Notes: generated by a model from the letters alone, not told the origin. Counted from the stretch's first letter, positions 7,011-17,262 are shown. The stretch: 64,000 nucleotides of DNA from Stenotrophomonas sp. ESTM1D_MKCIP4_1 (GCF_003086895.1 NZ_CP026004.1:3926684-3990683); one strand, 5' to 3'. A program made the numbers and translations.

Positions 7011-9539
7011 ATGTTCAAGAACGTCCTGTTCCAACTGCACTGGCTGCTGGGCATCACGGCCGGCACGATCCTGGCCATCATGGGCCTCAGTGGCGCGACG
7101 CTGTCCTTCGAGGATGAGCTGCTGCGCGCCGCCAACCCCGGCTTTGCCGCCATTGCCGAACACCATGCCGACGGCCAGCAGACGCTGGCACTGAGCGAAC
7201 TGGTGCCGCTGCTGCAGGCCGGCAGCGAGCGTCCACTGCAGCGTCTGCGCGTGGATGCGACCGGCCAGCGCCCTTCGGTGGCACGCTTCGCTGGCGGCAA
7301 GCAGCACTGGGTCTACTTCAACCCGTACAACGGCGAACGCTTCAGCCATCTGCGCGGCCAGGCGTTCTTCGATTTCGTTGAAGACCTGCACCGCCACCTC
7401 GCGGCGGGCGAACGCGGCAAGCTCGTGGTCGGCAGCTGCGCCATCGCGCTGCTGTTCTTCGCCCTGTCCGGCCTGTACCTGCGCTGGCCGCGCCGCTGGT
7501 GGCACTGGCGCAGCTGGCTGGCGGTGGAATGGAAGCGCAGCGGCCGCGGCTTCCTGTGGAGCCTGCATTCGGTGGTCGGCACCTGGGTGCTGCTGATCTA
7601 CCTGATGAGCGCGCTGACCGGTCTGTGGTGGTCATTCGACTGGTACCGCAGTGCCGCCAGCAGTGTGCTCGGCGTGCCTGCGCCGGCCAGGCACAAGGTG
7701 GCGGCGGATGCCGTACTCGATCTGCAGCATGTGGAAGACACGCTGTACGCGCAGCCCGGTGTGCGCAGCGGTTACATCGACCTGCGCCTGCCGGAAAAGC
7801 CGGGCCAGGTGCTGAACGTGCGGGTGATGTCCGGCGATCCGGCCCTGCGCGGCGGCGCCCACGACCGCGCGCAGGACGTGCTGCAGCTGGACCCGGCCAG
7901 CGGCGCGCTGCTGGATGCGCGTCCCTACGCGCGCCAGGGCACCGGCGGCAAGTTGGCCACCAGCATGTTCGCGCTGCATTCGGGCAGCTACTTCGGCCTG
8001 CCCGGCCGGGTGGTGGTGATGCTCAGCAGCCTGGCCATGTGCCTGTTCTTCATCACCGGCTGGATGCTGTATCTGGACCGTCGGCGCAGCCAGCGCGCGG
8101 CACGTGCACTGCGGCAGACCCTGCCTGCGCCACAGGACGGCGGCGGCGAAGGCATGCCGTGGCGGGTGATCCATGCCAGCCAGAGCGGCCTGGCCGAACA
8201 GCTGGCCTGGCGCGCGGCGGCACAGCTGCAGGCCGCTGGCCACCCGGTGCAGGTGCTTCCGCTGGCGCGGGTGTCCGCTGCGCAGCTGCAGGACACGCCG
8301 CAGGTGCTGTGGGTGCTGAGCACCTTCGGCGACGGCGAGCCACCGGACAACGCGCGCCGCGCAGCACGCCAGTTGCTGGCACAGCGCGTGGATCTGTCGG
8401 GCCTGCAGCATGGCGTGCTGGCGCTGGGCGATCGGCAGTACCCGCACTTCTGCGCGTTCGGCGCACAGGTGGACGCGTGGCTGGCGGGCAACGGTGCGCA
8501 GCCGCTGTTCCCGCGCATCGACGTGGATGCCGCCTCGGTGGTGGACCTGCGCCAGTGGCAGCACCAGCTGACCGCACTGACCGGCATCGACACCGATGAC
8601 AGCGTGCTGCCGCCGGCCACGCAGATGCATGACTGGCAACTGCTGGCGCGCGAAGCGCTGAATCCGGGCAGCCAGGGGGGCGCGATCTGGAAGATCCGCC
8701 TGGCACCACCGGCCACTACGACCTGGCAGGCCGGCGACATCCTGCACATCGCACCGCGCAACAGCGTGCAGCACACCACGGCGGTGCTGGAAGCGCACGG
8801 CCTGGACCCGCTGCAGCCGCTGCTGCTCGACGATGGCACGTGCACGCTGCTGGAACTGGCCGGCGGACGCCTGCTGCCCGACGAAGGTGCCGCGCTGCCG
8901 GTGCAGGACCCCGCGCTGTGGCTGGCCGGCCTGCCCGCCCTGCCGGGGCGCGAGTATTCCATCGCATCCTGCGCCGCCGATGGCGTGGTTGAGCTGGTGG
9001 TACGGCTGGTGCACGACGCGGCCGGTCGCCCCGGCCTGGGTTCGGGCTGGCTGGCGCTGCACGCCCCGCTGGGCACCCGCATTGCCGCGCGCGTGCACCG
9101 CAACCCGGGCTTCCATCGCCGGGGCGGCGCGCCGATGGTGCTGGTTGGCAACGGCACCGGCATCGCCGGCCTGCGCAGCCTGCTGCGCGAAGCTGCGCAA
9201 CAGGGCGAGCACGGCCATTGGCTGTTGTTCGGCGAACGCCAGCGCGCGCACGACCGGTTGTTTGCCGAAGAGATTGCCCAGTGGCAGGCCGACGGCCATC
9301 TGGCACGTGTGGATCTGGCATTCTCGCGCGATGCCGACGGTGGTGGCTACGTGCAGCACCGCCTGCAGGCGGCGGGCGAGGAACTGCAGGCGTGGCTGGC
9401 GCGTGGCGCGGTGATCCATGTGTGCGGCTCGCTGCAGGGCATGGCCGAAGGCGTGGACCAGGTGCTGCGTGCTGCGCTGGGCGACGACGCGGTGGAAACG
9501 CTGCTGGAAAACGGGCGTTACCGCCGCGACGTGTATTGA
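7011..9539 (+). CDS. PepSY membrane domain fused to flavodoxin and CysJ-like reductase
   Basis: An 842-residue inner-membrane flavoreductase. Residues about 1-370 form a PepSY-associated transmembrane module (opening HWLLGITAGTILAIMGLSGA, with further hydrophobic segments near 140, 190 and 335). About 382-520 is a flavodoxin-like FMN domain (STFGDGEPPDNA; LALGDRQYPHFCAFG). The remainder is a CysJ-type FAD/NAD(P)H reductase with REYSIAS near 647 and the nucleotide motif GNGTGIAG near 711. Such fusions are thought to pass electrons from NADPH across the membrane, plausibly to ferric siderophores. The upstream Fur-like palindrome agrees with a role in iron reduction, but the substrate is inferred. 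Confidence 0.88.
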   Translation: MFKNVLFQLHWLLGITAGTILAIMGLSGATLSFEDELLRAANPGFAAIAEHHADGQQTLALSELVPLLQAGSERPLQRLRVDATGQRPSVARFAGGKQHWVYFNPYNGERFSHLRGQAFFDFVEDLHRHLAAGERGKLVVGSCAIALLFFALSGLYLRWPRRWWHWRSWLAVEWKRSGRGFLWSLHSVVGTWVLLIYLMSALTGLWWSFDWYRSAASSVLGVPAPARHKVAADAVLDLQHVEDTLYAQPGVRSGYIDLRLPEKPGQVLNVRVMSGDPALRGGAHDRAQDVLQLDPASGALLDARPYARQGTGGKLATSMFALHSGSYFGLPGRVVVMLSSLAMCLFFITGWMLYLDRRRSQRAARALRQTLPAPQDGGGEGMPWRVIHASQSGLAEQLAWRAAAQLQAAGHPVQVLPLARVSAAQLQDTPQVLWVLSTFGDGEPPDNARRAARQLLAQRVDLSGLQHGVLALGDRQYPHFCAFGAQVDAWLAGNGAQPLFPRIDVDAASVVDLRQWQHQLTALTGIDTDDSVLPPATQMHDWQLLAREALNPGSQGGAIWKIRLAPPATTTWQAGDILHIAPRNSVQHTTAVLEAHGLDPLQPLLLDDGTCTLLELAGGRLLPDEGAALPVQDPALWLAGLPALPGREYSIASCAADGVVELVVRLVHDAAGRPGLGSGWLALHAPLGTRIAARVHRNPGFHRRGGAPMVLVGNGTGIAGLRSLLREAAQQGEHGHWLLFGERQRAHDRLFAEEIAQWQADGHLARVDLAFSRDADGGGYVQHRLQAAGEELQAWLARGAVIHVCGSLQGMAEGVDQVLRAALGDDAVETLLENGRYRRDVY

Positions 9540-9549
9540 ACCCTGCCTG

Positions 9550-9609
9550 GTAGCGCCGGCCGCTGGCCGGCGTGAGGTTGGTGGAATGCCGGCCAGCGGC
9601 CGGCACTAC
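9550..9609. repeat. Inverted pair of GTAG/SMAG palindromes
   Basis: A GTAG-headed palindrome (9550-9571, GCCGGCCGCTGGCCGGC core) is followed 15 bases later by a second copy in the opposite orientation (9587-9609, ending CTAC). It sits between the ends of two convergent genes and could fold into strong hairpins on either transcript. Confidence 0.9.
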
Positions 9610-9657
9610 CGGCGTGACGTGTGAACCCTGCCCACCGGCGCGACGTCCGCCGGGCCA

Positions 9658-12195
9658 TCACGCTGCCACGCGCGGGCGTCGCTCCGGCTGCAGGCGGAAC
9701 GCCGATACCGCTTCTGCCAGGGCCTGCACCTGGGCCTGCATGTGCGCGGTCGATGCTCCGGCTTCCTCCACCAGGCTGGCATTGCGCTGGGTGCTCGATT
9801 CCATCTGCACGATGGTCTGGTTCACCTGGGCGATGCCGGCATGCTGGTCATGCGATGCACTGCGGATGGCGGCGAGCAGTTCGGCCAGCTGCTGCACGCT
9901 GCCGACGATCTCGCCCATGGTGGTGCCCGCCTGCTCGGCCTGCACGTTGCCCTGGCCGACGCGGGCCACGGAATCTTCGATGAGGCCCTTGATCTGCTTG
10001 GCCGCCTCGGCGCTGCGCTGGGCCAGCAAGCGCACTTCCGAAGCCACGACCGCGAAACTGCGGCCCTGCTCGCCCGCACGCGCCGCCTCCACCGCCGCGT
10101 TGAGCGCCAGGATGTTGGTCTGGAAGGCGATGCCATCAATGAGCTGGGTGATGTCGCCGATGCGGCGCGACGCTTCGCTGATGCCCTGCATGGTCGCCAC
10201 CACCTGGCCCACGGCCTGGCCACCGCGTGCGGCCACCGCCGCCGCGCCCTGCACCAGCGCGTCGGCACGGCCTGCGGCATCGGCGTTGCGGCCAACGGTG
10301 TCGGTCAGTTCGTGCATCGACGCGGCCGTTTCTTCCAGGTTGGCCGCCTGCTGTTCGGTGCGCTGGGAAAGGTCATGGTGGCCGGCGACGATCTCGCCCA
10401 CACCGACATCCAGCCGCGAGGTAGCCTGCTGGATACGGGTGACGATGCGGCCGAGCTGGCCGACGGTGGCATTGGCATCGTCGCGCATGCGCGCGAACAC
10501 GCCCTGCAGGTCACCTTCCATGCGCACGCTCAGGTCACCCCGCGCCAACGCCGCCAGCAACGCCTGCAGGTCGCCCAGATTGGTTTCAAAGGTGGACAGC
10601 AGGTGGTTGATGCTGGTGGACAGGGTGCGCACGAAGCCCTGCTTGCCGTCCAGTGCGATACGCCCCTGCAGTTCGCCGTGTGCGGCGGCATCAACCAGCG
10701 CCGCCACTTCGGTTTCCAGCAGGGTTTCCAGGGCCCGGCTGCGCCACTCCACAGCGACGCCGAGGAAGTGACCCTCGTCGATGATGGCGTTGGCGATCAG
10801 TTGATAGCGCACCCCAAGGTGATGGATCTCGCGCTCTTCGCGATGACGCACGCCCACCAGCCTGGGCATCGCCGGATGCAGATGCACGGCGTCGCTGCCG
10901 ACCAGGCTGGCGGCGTCCATGTCCAGCAGTTGCAGCAGCGCGGGGTTGGCATAGGCCACCTGCCCTTCGGCATCGACCACCATCAGCCCGGTCTGTGCGC
11001 TGTCCAGCGCCTGGCGCACGCGGGTGTTGCCTCGGGCTGCCGCGCGTTCGTCCGCGATGCGCGCGCGCAGGCGCTGCTGCATGTCGATCAGGCGCTGTGC
11101 CAGCTGGCCGATCTCATCGTTGGCATTGTGCACGCGCAGCGTGGTGTCGAGGCGATCATCGGCGATGTCACTGGCAAAGCGCAGGGTGTCCTGGATGGGA
11201 CGGCGCACGGCGCGCAGCACCAGCACCAGACTGGTGATCAGCACGCCCGCCACCAGCGCCAGCGTTGCGACGAACAGCACGCTCATGGTGCGTGCACCGG
11301 CCTGCTGGCGTGCCTGTGCCTGCGCCAGCGCCTGTACCTGCGCGCCCTGGAACGCGGCCAGTGCTGGCGCAACGCCTGCAGCGGTCTCCAGCAGCGATTG
11401 TGCCTCCACATCCAGGCCGACGCGGGCGGCGGTATAGCCCAGCAGCGCCGCCTGGTAGGCGTCCATGTCGGCACGCAGCTGCTCCTGCGCCTGCGACGGC
11501 AATCCGGCCAGGGCCAGATCGAAGGGCAGCTTCTCCTCGCTGGCGCGGTCGGCGTGGGTGGAGTCGCCATCGAGCAGCAGCAAGGCTTCCTGCCGGCGCA
11601 TCTTCTGCACGTACAGTTCCAGCGCCGGACGCTGCAGCGCGGCCACGTTTGCCTGCAGCGCGTCGGCGGCCTGCTGCAGCTGCGCGGCCAGGCCGGCATC
11701 GCCGCGCCCCATTTCATCCACCCGCTCGAACAGGGCGGCGATGCCCTGCGAGAACCCATCCACCGCCTCTGCCAGGGACTGCAGGGCCGTGCGCTGGCCC
11801 GCACTCATCGGCATGGCACGCAGTGCCTGCAGGTCGCGCTTCAGTGCCTGCTGGGTGGCCAGCAGTGCATTGCGGTCGGCATCATCGAAACTGCGCGCAT
11901 ACTGTGTCTGCAGGCGGCGCGCTTCCGCCACGCGGGTGGCCAGCGCGGCCGCCAGATCGCTGCCCTGCTGGTAGCTGGCCTGGGTGCGGGCTGCCTGCGC
12001 GCTGGCATGGCCGGTCCAGGCGTGGACGCCGGCAATGGCCACCAGGCCCAGGCCGCAGACCCACAGCGTGGCCTTCAGTCTGGACCCTACGCTGAGCCGG
12101 TGCGGCTGCAGCCAGCGCAACAGGTCAGGAAACGCCGAGCGCAGCCCGTCCAGGCGGGTGCGCAGGGACCGGAGGCGAACAACCGCGGTCGACAT
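9658..12195 (-). CDS. Methyl-accepting chemotaxis protein with PAS domain
   Basis: An 845-residue transducer. It has an N-terminal membrane segment (about residues 43-60), a long helical periplasmic sensor region, a second membrane segment (about 300-325), a HAMP linker (about 328-380), a PAS-like domain (about 395-500, [22 protein letters not shown]), a second helical linker, and the MCP signalling hairpin with [20 protein letters not shown]. The periplasmic helices resemble nitrate/nitrite- or four-helix-bundle-type sensors, but no ligand can be named. The C-terminus (ERRPRVAA) lacks an NWETF-type CheR/CheB docking pentapeptide. It stands alone, divergent from the acetyltransferase gene and with no chemotaxis partners nearby. 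Confidence 0.93.
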   Translation of the reverse strand: MSTAVVRLRSLRTRLDGLRSAFPDLLRWLQPHRLSVGSRLKATLWVCGLGLVAIAGVHAWTGHASAQAARTQASYQQGSDLAAALATRVAEARRLQTQYARSFDDADRNALLATQQALKRDLQALRAMPMSAGQRTALQSLAEAVDGFSQGIAALFERVDEMGRGDAGLAAQLQQAADALQANVAALQRPALELYVQKMRRQEALLLLDGDSTHADRASEEKLPFDLALAGLPSQAQEQLRADMDAYQAALLGYTAARVGLDVEAQSLLETAAGVAPALAAFQGAQVQALAQAQARQQAGARTMSVLFVATLALVAGVLITSLVLVLRAVRRPIQDTLRFASDIADDRLDTTLRVHNANDEIGQLAQRLIDMQQRLRARIADERAAARGNTRVRQALDSAQTGLMVVDAEGQVAYANPALLQLLDMDAASLVGSDAVHLHPAMPRLVGVRHREEREIHHLGVRYQLIANAIIDEGHFLGVAVEWRSRALETLLETEVAALVDAAAHGELQGRIALDGKQGFVRTLSTSINHLLSTFETNLGDLQALLAALARGDLSVRMEGDLQGVFARMRDDANATVGQLGRIVTRIQQATSRLDVGVGEIVAGHHDLSQRTEQQAANLEETAASMHELTDTVGRNADAAGRADALVQGAAAVAARGGQAVGQVVATMQGISEASRRIGDITQLIDGIAFQTNILALNAAVEAARAGEQGRSFAVVASEVRLLAQRSAEAAKQIKGLIEDSVARVGQGNVQAEQAGTTMGEIVGSVQQLAELLAAIRSASHDQHAGIAQVNQTIVQMESSTQRNASLVEEAGASTAHMQAQVQALAEAVSAFRLQPERRPRVAA

Positions 12196-12404
12196 GACTG
12201 ACTCCAGGCGAAAGGACGCACCTGTATCGGCCTGGCTGGACAGGACTTTAGCCCTGCGTTTCGATCACGGCTGCGGTGCGCGCGATCACCGCCGTTGTAC
12301 CGGCCGCAGGCGACGGCGCGATGACACCGGCCGCCCACCCTTGACCTCAACCCCGGTTGCGGTTGCACAGTGGGTGCCCCTGCCCCGCCCTGCCTGGTGC
12401 CGCC

Positions 12405-13241
12405 ATGACCACGCTCGATATCCCCCGGTACCTGCAGCGTCTGCGGCTGCAGGACGCGCCACCGGCAACCCTGGCCGGCTTGAGGCTGCTGCAGCAGCGC
12501 CACAACGCCCACGTGCCGTTCGAGACACTGGCCTGCCTGCTGCGCGATGCGGTGCCGATTGATCTGGACAGCGTGCAGCGCAAGTTGCTGGATGCGCAGC
12601 GCGGCGGCTACTGCTTCGAGCTCAATGGCGCCTTTGTTGCCCTGCTCCAGGCGCTGGGCTTCGACGCCCATGCGCTGAGTGCGCGCATACTGCTGTCGGC
12701 CCGCGAAGGCGAGCTGACGCCGCGTACGCACCTGTTGATCCGGGTGCGGCTGGACGGCGAGGACTGGCTGGTGGACACCGGGTTCGGCAGCCTGACCCCG
12801 ACCGTGCCGCTACGCCTGCACGACACCGCGGAACAGGACACGCCGCATGAGCGCTACAGGCTGCAGCCGCTGAGCGATGGCGATTACCTGCTGGAGGCCA
12901 GCAGCGGTGACGACTGGCGGTCGCTGTACCGCTTCGACCTGACGTCACCGGCGGCGGCCGACAACGTGGTGGGCAACTGGTATGTGTGCACGCACCCGCA
13001 ATCGAGTTTTCCGGGGGAACTGCGCGCTTCGCTGACCGGGCCGGACTGGCGGCGCACCCTCGGCAGTGGCAACTACACCGAATATCGGCCGGGGCAGCCG
13101 CCGCAGAAACGGGCACTGCGCGATGTGGCGGATGTGCGGCAGGTGCTGCAGGACGGCTTTGGCGTGCGGCTGCCGGACGATGCACGCTTGGACCCGGCCA
13201 TTGCCGGATGGCTGCAGCGGTGGCAGGCGACGGCTTCGTAG
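12405..13241 (+). CDS. nat: Arylamine N-acetyltransferase
   Basis: A 278-residue enzyme transferring acetyl from acetyl-CoA to arylamines, arylhydrazines or hydroxylamines. The catalytic triad is visible: Cys70 in RGGYCFELN, His109 in RTHLLIRV and Asp124 in VDTGFG. Length and order match the family. ATG 12405 is preferred over an upstream in-frame TTG because it begins the conserved domain (MTTLDIPRYLQRL). The TAG stop codon is part of the GTAG head of the repeat at 13238, so a repeat element sets the C-terminus. Confidence 0.95.
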   Translation: MTTLDIPRYLQRLRLQDAPPATLAGLRLLQQRHNAHVPFETLACLLRDAVPIDLDSVQRKLLDAQRGGYCFELNGAFVALLQALGFDAHALSARILLSAREGELTPRTHLLIRVRLDGEDWLVDTGFGSLTPTVPLRLHDTAEQDTPHERYRLQPLSDGDYLLEASSGDDWRSLYRFDLTSPAAADNVVGNWYVCTHPQSSFPGELRASLTGPDWRRTLGSGNYTEYRPGQPPQKRALRDVADVRQVLQDGFGVRLPDDARLDPAIAGWLQRWQATAS

Positions 13242-13333
13242 CGTCGAGCTTGCTCGACTGTTGCCGACGAAAGCCCGTCGAGCAAGCTCGACGCTACGAG
13301 GAGCCACAAGCCGTCGAGCAGGCTCAACGCTAC
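13238..13333. repeat. Three GTAG/SMAG palindromes
   Basis: A forward copy (13238-about 13260, GTAGCGTCGAGCTTGCTCGA) is followed by an inverted copy ending CTAC at 13297 and a third inverted, slightly diverged copy ending TAC at 13333. They fill the gap between the convergent acetyltransferase and response-regulator genes and could act as a bidirectional terminator. Confidence 0.9.
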
Positions 13334-13343
13334 GGGCGGGGCT

Positions 13344-13982
13344 TCAGATGATGCGCAGGGTGATCGCCTTCAGCACGGCACGGGTACGGTCGCGGGTACC
13401 CAGCTTGTCGAGGATGGCGGATACGTAGTTCTTCACCGTGCCCTCAGCCAGGAACAGGCTGCGTGCGATTTCCTTGTTGCTGTAGCCACCAGCCAGCAGG
13501 CGCAGGATGGCCACTTCGCGCTCGCCGAAGGTATCGCTGGGCGGTGCTTCGTCATGGAACCGATAGCGCGAGCGCACCGGTTCGGTACTGACCGGCAGCA
13601 ACAGGGTCTCGCCCGCAGCCACGCGTTCGATGGCTTCGCGCAGGTCGGCCGGCGCCGCGTCCTTCAGCAGGAACCCCTGGGCGCCCGCTTCGCTGGCACG
13701 CAGCAGCAGCTCGCTTTCATCGAACGTGGTCAGCAGCAGGCAGGGCGTGGCGTCGCCGCGTGCACGCAGCTGGCGCAGCGCCTCGATGCCATCCAGACCA
13801 GGCATGCGGATATCGCTGAGCACCACATCCACCGGTTGCGTGGCCAGTGCATCCAGCAGGGCCTGGCCATCCTCGGCCTCCAGCACCACCTGCACACCCA
13901 ACCCCTGCAGCAGCGCACGCAGACCCGCGCGGACCAGTGCCTGGTCATCGGCCAGGGCGACGCGGATCGGTGCGCCGCTCAT
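13344..13982 (-). CDS. NarL/LuxR-family response regulator
   Basis: A 212-residue DNA-binding response regulator. The receiver domain (about residues 5-120) has acidic residues in LADDQ, the phosphorylatable Asp in VVLSDIRMPG, and the conserved Thr and Lys positions (LLTTFDE; FLLKDA). The C-terminal HTH (about 148-205) has the LuxR-type signature EREVAILRLLAGGYSNKEIA. Its ATG overlaps the kinase stop by four bases, so kinase and regulator form one operon. The closest recognisable type is DesR-like. Confidence 0.94.
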   Translation of the reverse strand: MSGAPIRVALADDQALVRAGLRALLQGLGVQVVLEAEDGQALLDALATQPVDVVLSDIRMPGLDGIEALRQLRARGDATPCLLLTTFDESELLLRASEAGAQGFLLKDAAPADLREAIERVAAGETLLLPVSTEPVRSRYRFHDEAPPSDTFGEREVAILRLLAGGYSNKEIARSLFLAEGTVKNYVSAILDKLGTRDRTRAVLKAITLRII

Positions 13983-15076
13983 GCCGGCAACCGCGCGATC
14001 AGGTGCATGCCGCCCTGCTCGGTACGGGCCAGCTGCAGCTGGCCATGCACTTCGGCCAGGCGCTCGCGCATGCCGGAAATGCCATTGCCTTCACGGATGC
14101 GCTCAGCGCGCTGGCCGTCATCGCGGATATCAATACGCAACCGGGAATCCTCTTCTGTCATCGTCAGCCACACAGTATCGGCTTCGCCATGCCGTGCCGC
14201 ATTGGTCAACGCTTCCTGCACCAGGCGCAGCACCGTCTCGGCCGTGCGCGGGTTCGTCACCCGCACGCCTTCAGCAATCTGCAGCTGCAGGCGCGGGCGC
14301 GGGAACGGCGCGGCCAGCGCATGCAGGGCGGTGTACAGGTCCAGGCCGCGGTCATCGCGCATGGACTGCACGACCTGGCGGATGTCGGACAGCAGTTCGC
14401 CGGACAGCTGTTCGGCAGTCAGCAGCCCTTCGTGCCCGGCCAGCCCTGGATCGGCGGCCAGCGCACGCAGGTTGAGGCGCATAGCGGTGAGCTTGTGCCC
14501 GGCCACGTCATGCAGTTCGCGCGCCAGCCGCAAGCGCTCTGCATCGCGGGCGCTGTCGGCCAGGAGGGCGCGGGTGGCCAGCAGATCGGCATTGACCCGC
14601 GCCAGCTCGTCGCGGGCCAGTGCCGTGCTGCGCGAGTAATGCGCGGTGAGCGCGGCGAAGGCCTGGAAGCCGCCGTACAGCAGCACCACCAGCAGCGGCT
14701 GGGTGAACCCGCTCTGGCGCAGTACGGCGTACTCGGCCAGATTGGCCAGCAGCGCCACGCCCAGCACGAAACGCGGCGGCCAATGCTCGGCCAGCTGCGC
14801 CACCAGCACCACCAGCAGCACCGGTGCGGTGCCCACGCGTGGCTGATGGGCGATCAGCGCCACCGCCAGCAGCGTCTGCAGGATGGCAGCCACGCCACGC
14901 ACGCGGGTGGGTACTGCCGCCCAGCCGTGGAGCACGAACAGCAGCAGGAACGCGCCGAGCAGCAGCAGGCTTTGCGCCGCACCGGGCCGGCCCCCAAAAG
15001 ACAGGCCAACCACCAGCACGGTGACCATGCCGGCAAGGCTGAGGGGACGCATCAGATGGCGGAGCAGGCTGGGCAT
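13979..15076 (-). CDS. DesK-like membrane sensor histidine kinase
   Basis: A 365-residue sensor kinase. The ATG at 15076 (MPSLLRHLMRPLSL) is chosen because hydrophobic sequence begins there; translation further upstream reads as non-protein-like Arg/Pro-rich sequence. About five membrane segments (residues 15-150) are followed by a coiled linker and a HisKA_3 domain with the phospho-acceptor His in ARELHDVAGHKLTA, then an ATPase domain (EALTNAARHG; IRDDGQ; NGISGMRERL). This is the architecture of DesK-type kinases that sense membrane state. It is divergent from the DUF2141 and carotenoid oxygenase genes, which are possible but unproven targets. Confidence 0.92.
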   Translation of the reverse strand: MPSLLRHLMRPLSLAGMVTVLVVGLSFGGRPGAAQSLLLLGAFLLLFVLHGWAAVPTRVRGVAAILQTLLAVALIAHQPRVGTAPVLLVVLVAQLAEHWPPRFVLGVALLANLAEYAVLRQSGFTQPLLVVLLYGGFQAFAALTAHYSRSTALARDELARVNADLLATRALLADSARDAERLRLARELHDVAGHKLTAMRLNLRALAADPGLAGHEGLLTAEQLSGELLSDIRQVVQSMRDDRGLDLYTALHALAAPFPRPRLQLQIAEGVRVTNPRTAETVLRLVQEALTNAARHGEADTVWLTMTEEDSRLRIDIRDDGQRAERIREGNGISGMRERLAEVHGQLQLARTEQGGMHLIARLPA

Positions 15077-15225
15077 GCCGGCATGCTGACCGGCCCGGGC
15101 ACCTGCCGGCAATGGGTCAGGCGCAGAAAGTGACTTCTGGCACGTCGGATCGATGACCACTGGCCCTGAACCCGGCCTGGGCCACGGCGCAGACTGGCCC
15201 CACACCTCCAGACGGAACCGCCGCC

Positions 15226-15648
15226 ATGATCCGCACCGCCCTGACCTGCTCCCTGCTCGCTGGCCTGCTGCTGGCAGGCGCCGCCCAGGCCGCCGACCTG
15301 ACCGTGAACGTGCACGATGTGCGCGCCCAGACCGGCACCGTGCGCGCCGCGCTGGTGTCTTCCGACGAGGCCTGGAACGGCAAGGCGGCACCGGCCCAGG
15401 CACAGCAGGCACACCCGCAGGGCGACAGCCTGCACTTCACGTTCAAGGATCTGCCGGCCGGCAACTATGCCGTGCTGCTGACCCACGACGAGAACGACAA
15501 TGGCAAGCTCGACACCAATCTGGTCGGCATGCCGGTGGAAGGCTACGGCTTCAGCAACAACCCGCAGGTGATGCGCAAGCCGACTTTCGAGGAAGCCCGC
15601 TTCGCCGTGCCTGCCACCGGCACCGCCATCGACATCACCCTGCGCTGA
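15226..15648 (+). CDS. DUF2141 periplasmic protein
   Basis: A 140-residue exported protein with signal peptide MIRTALTCSLLAGLLLAGAAQA, cleaved before ADLTVNV. The mature part matches the DUF2141 pattern: TVRAALVSS, FKDLPAGNYAVLLTHDENDNGKLDTN (an Asp/Asn-rich loop that may bind calcium) and GYGFSNNP. The function of the family is unknown. It is followed after 26 bases by a carotenoid oxygenase, so the two are probably cotranscribed; DUF2141 proteins are often found beside membrane-lipid or pigment genes. Confidence 0.88.
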   Translation: MIRTALTCSLLAGLLLAGAAQAADLTVNVHDVRAQTGTVRAALVSSDEAWNGKAAPAQAQQAHPQGDSLHFTFKDLPAGNYAVLLTHDENDNGKLDTNLVGMPVEGYGFSNNPQVMRKPTFEEARFAVPATGTAIDITLR

Positions 15649-15674
15649 TTTCCTTTTCTGCCCCGAGGCCCGCC

Positions 15675-17198
15675 ATGGATCGCCGCCGCTTCCTCCGTAC
15701 CCTGATCAGCAGCACCGCCGGCCTGGCATTGGGAGCGACCGCGCTTCGCAGCGCCCCGGCCTTCGCCAACGACCCGGCGCAGTTCGCCCAGGGCCTGCAG
15801 GAGCACCCATGGCTGCTGGGCTGGCGCGGGGTGAGCAGCGAAACGCTGGGCCCGGCCACGGTGCAGCTGCAGGGGCGGCTGCCGGCCGGCCTGGCGGGTA
15901 CGCTGTACCGCAACGGCCCGGCCTGGAGCGAACGCGGCACCCTGCGCTACGACCACTGGTTCGACGGCGACGGCATGGTGCACGGCTGGCACTTCAACGG
16001 CGATGGCAGCCTGACCCACCGTGCACGCATGGTGGCCACGCCCAAGTTCACCCGCGAACAGAAGGCCGGACGCTTCCTCTACCCGGCTGCCGGCACCAGC
16101 GTCCCCAACGCACAGGCAGTGCGCAACAACGACGATGCCAATGTGGCCAACACTTCGGTGATGGCGCTCAATGGTCGTGTGTTTGCATTGTGCGAATCCG
16201 GCTCTGCCTTCGAAGTGCACCCCGACTCGCTGGAAACCATCGGCCCGGTGACCTGGCGCCCGGATCTGGCAGCCCTGCCCTTCTCGGCACACCCGCTGGT
16301 GGACCGCGACGGCAGCGTCTGGAACTTCGGCTCGATCAGCCTGATGGGCGGTGCCGGCCTGCTGGTCTGGCGCATCGGCAAGGACGGGCAGCTGCGCAGC
16401 GCCGATGTGATCGCCACGCCGGGCCGCGGCTACCTGCACGCCTTCACCATGACCGACCAGCACCTGGTGTTCGTGCTGGCGCCGTTCGACTTCAACCAAA
16501 GCGGCGGCAGCTTCTTCGAGCGCATGCAGTTCGCCCCGCAGCGCGCGGCCAACATCGCGGTGGTGTCCAAGGATGCGCCGGACAAGGCGCAGTGGTTCGA
16601 GGCCCCCTTCGCGGCGATCTACCATTTCGGCGATGCACACCGCAGCAAGGACGGCATCGTGGTGCGCGCCGTGCGCCGCGACAACATGGACGAAGCCCGT
16701 TCGCCGATGAAGGAAGCGATGGCCGGTGACGGCGCCCACGCCACCAACGGCCACAGCAGCCTGGTGGAACTGCACCTGGACCTGCGCCGTGGCCAGGCGC
16801 GCTGGCAGGACACCGGCATCAGCACGGTGGAATTCCCGCTGTTCGACCCGCGCACGCCCGACAGCCGCGCGGCCCGCCTGTACGCACCGACCGTCGATGG
16901 CGCCAGCAACACGCCGTACTTCAACGCGGTGGCGGCCTTCGACGTGGAGCGTGGCCGCCGCCAGGTGTGGCGCTATGGCAGCGACATCATGGCCGAGGAG
17001 CATGTGTTCGTGCCCCGCCCCGGCAGCCGCAACCCGGACGATGGCTGGCTGGTCGGCACTCTGCTGGACCCGGTGAACAAGCGCAGCGGCATTGCCGTGC
17101 TGGATGCGCGCCACGTGCAGGATGGCCCTTTGGCGCAGGCGTGGCTGCCGTACGCGGTGCCGCTGGGTTTCCACGGAACGTTCGCCGCGCAGGGATGA
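15675..17198 (+). CDS. Tat-exported carotenoid (apocarotenoid) cleavage oxygenase
   Basis: A 507-residue member of the carotenoid oxygenase family, which cleaves double bonds of carotenoids or of related compounds such as stilbenes. The four iron-binding histidines of the beta-propeller are all visible: His206 (SAHPLVD), His255 (GYLHAF), His317 (AIYHFGD) and His500 (GFHGTF). The N-terminus, MDRRRFLRTLISSTAGLALG, is a twin-arginine signal, so the folded metalloenzyme should go to the periplasm. ATG 15675 is chosen because the Tat motif begins there. Substrate is unknown; lignostilbene-type activity is an alternative. Confidence 0.92.
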   Translation: MDRRRFLRTLISSTAGLALGATALRSAPAFANDPAQFAQGLQEHPWLLGWRGVSSETLGPATVQLQGRLPAGLAGTLYRNGPAWSERGTLRYDHWFDGDGMVHGWHFNGDGSLTHRARMVATPKFTREQKAGRFLYPAAGTSVPNAQAVRNNDDANVANTSVMALNGRVFALCESGSAFEVHPDSLETIGPVTWRPDLAALPFSAHPLVDRDGSVWNFGSISLMGGAGLLVWRIGKDGQLRSADVIATPGRGYLHAFTMTDQHLVFVLAPFDFNQSGGSFFERMQFAPQRAANIAVVSKDAPDKAQWFEAPFAAIYHFGDAHRSKDGIVVRAVRRDNMDEARSPMKEAMAGDGAHATNGHSSLVELHLDLRRGQARWQDTGISTVEFPLFDPRTPDSRAARLYAPTVDGASNTPYFNAVAAFDVERGRRQVWRYGSDIMAEEHVFVPRPGSRNPDDGWLVGTLLDPVNKRSGIAVLDARHVQDGPLAQAWLPYAVPLGFHGTFAAQG

Positions 17199-17262
17199 GC
17201 GCACGCAGCACGCACGCCGCAGCTGGCATGCTGGGGCTCCCCATGTTCTTCCGGAGCAGCGC

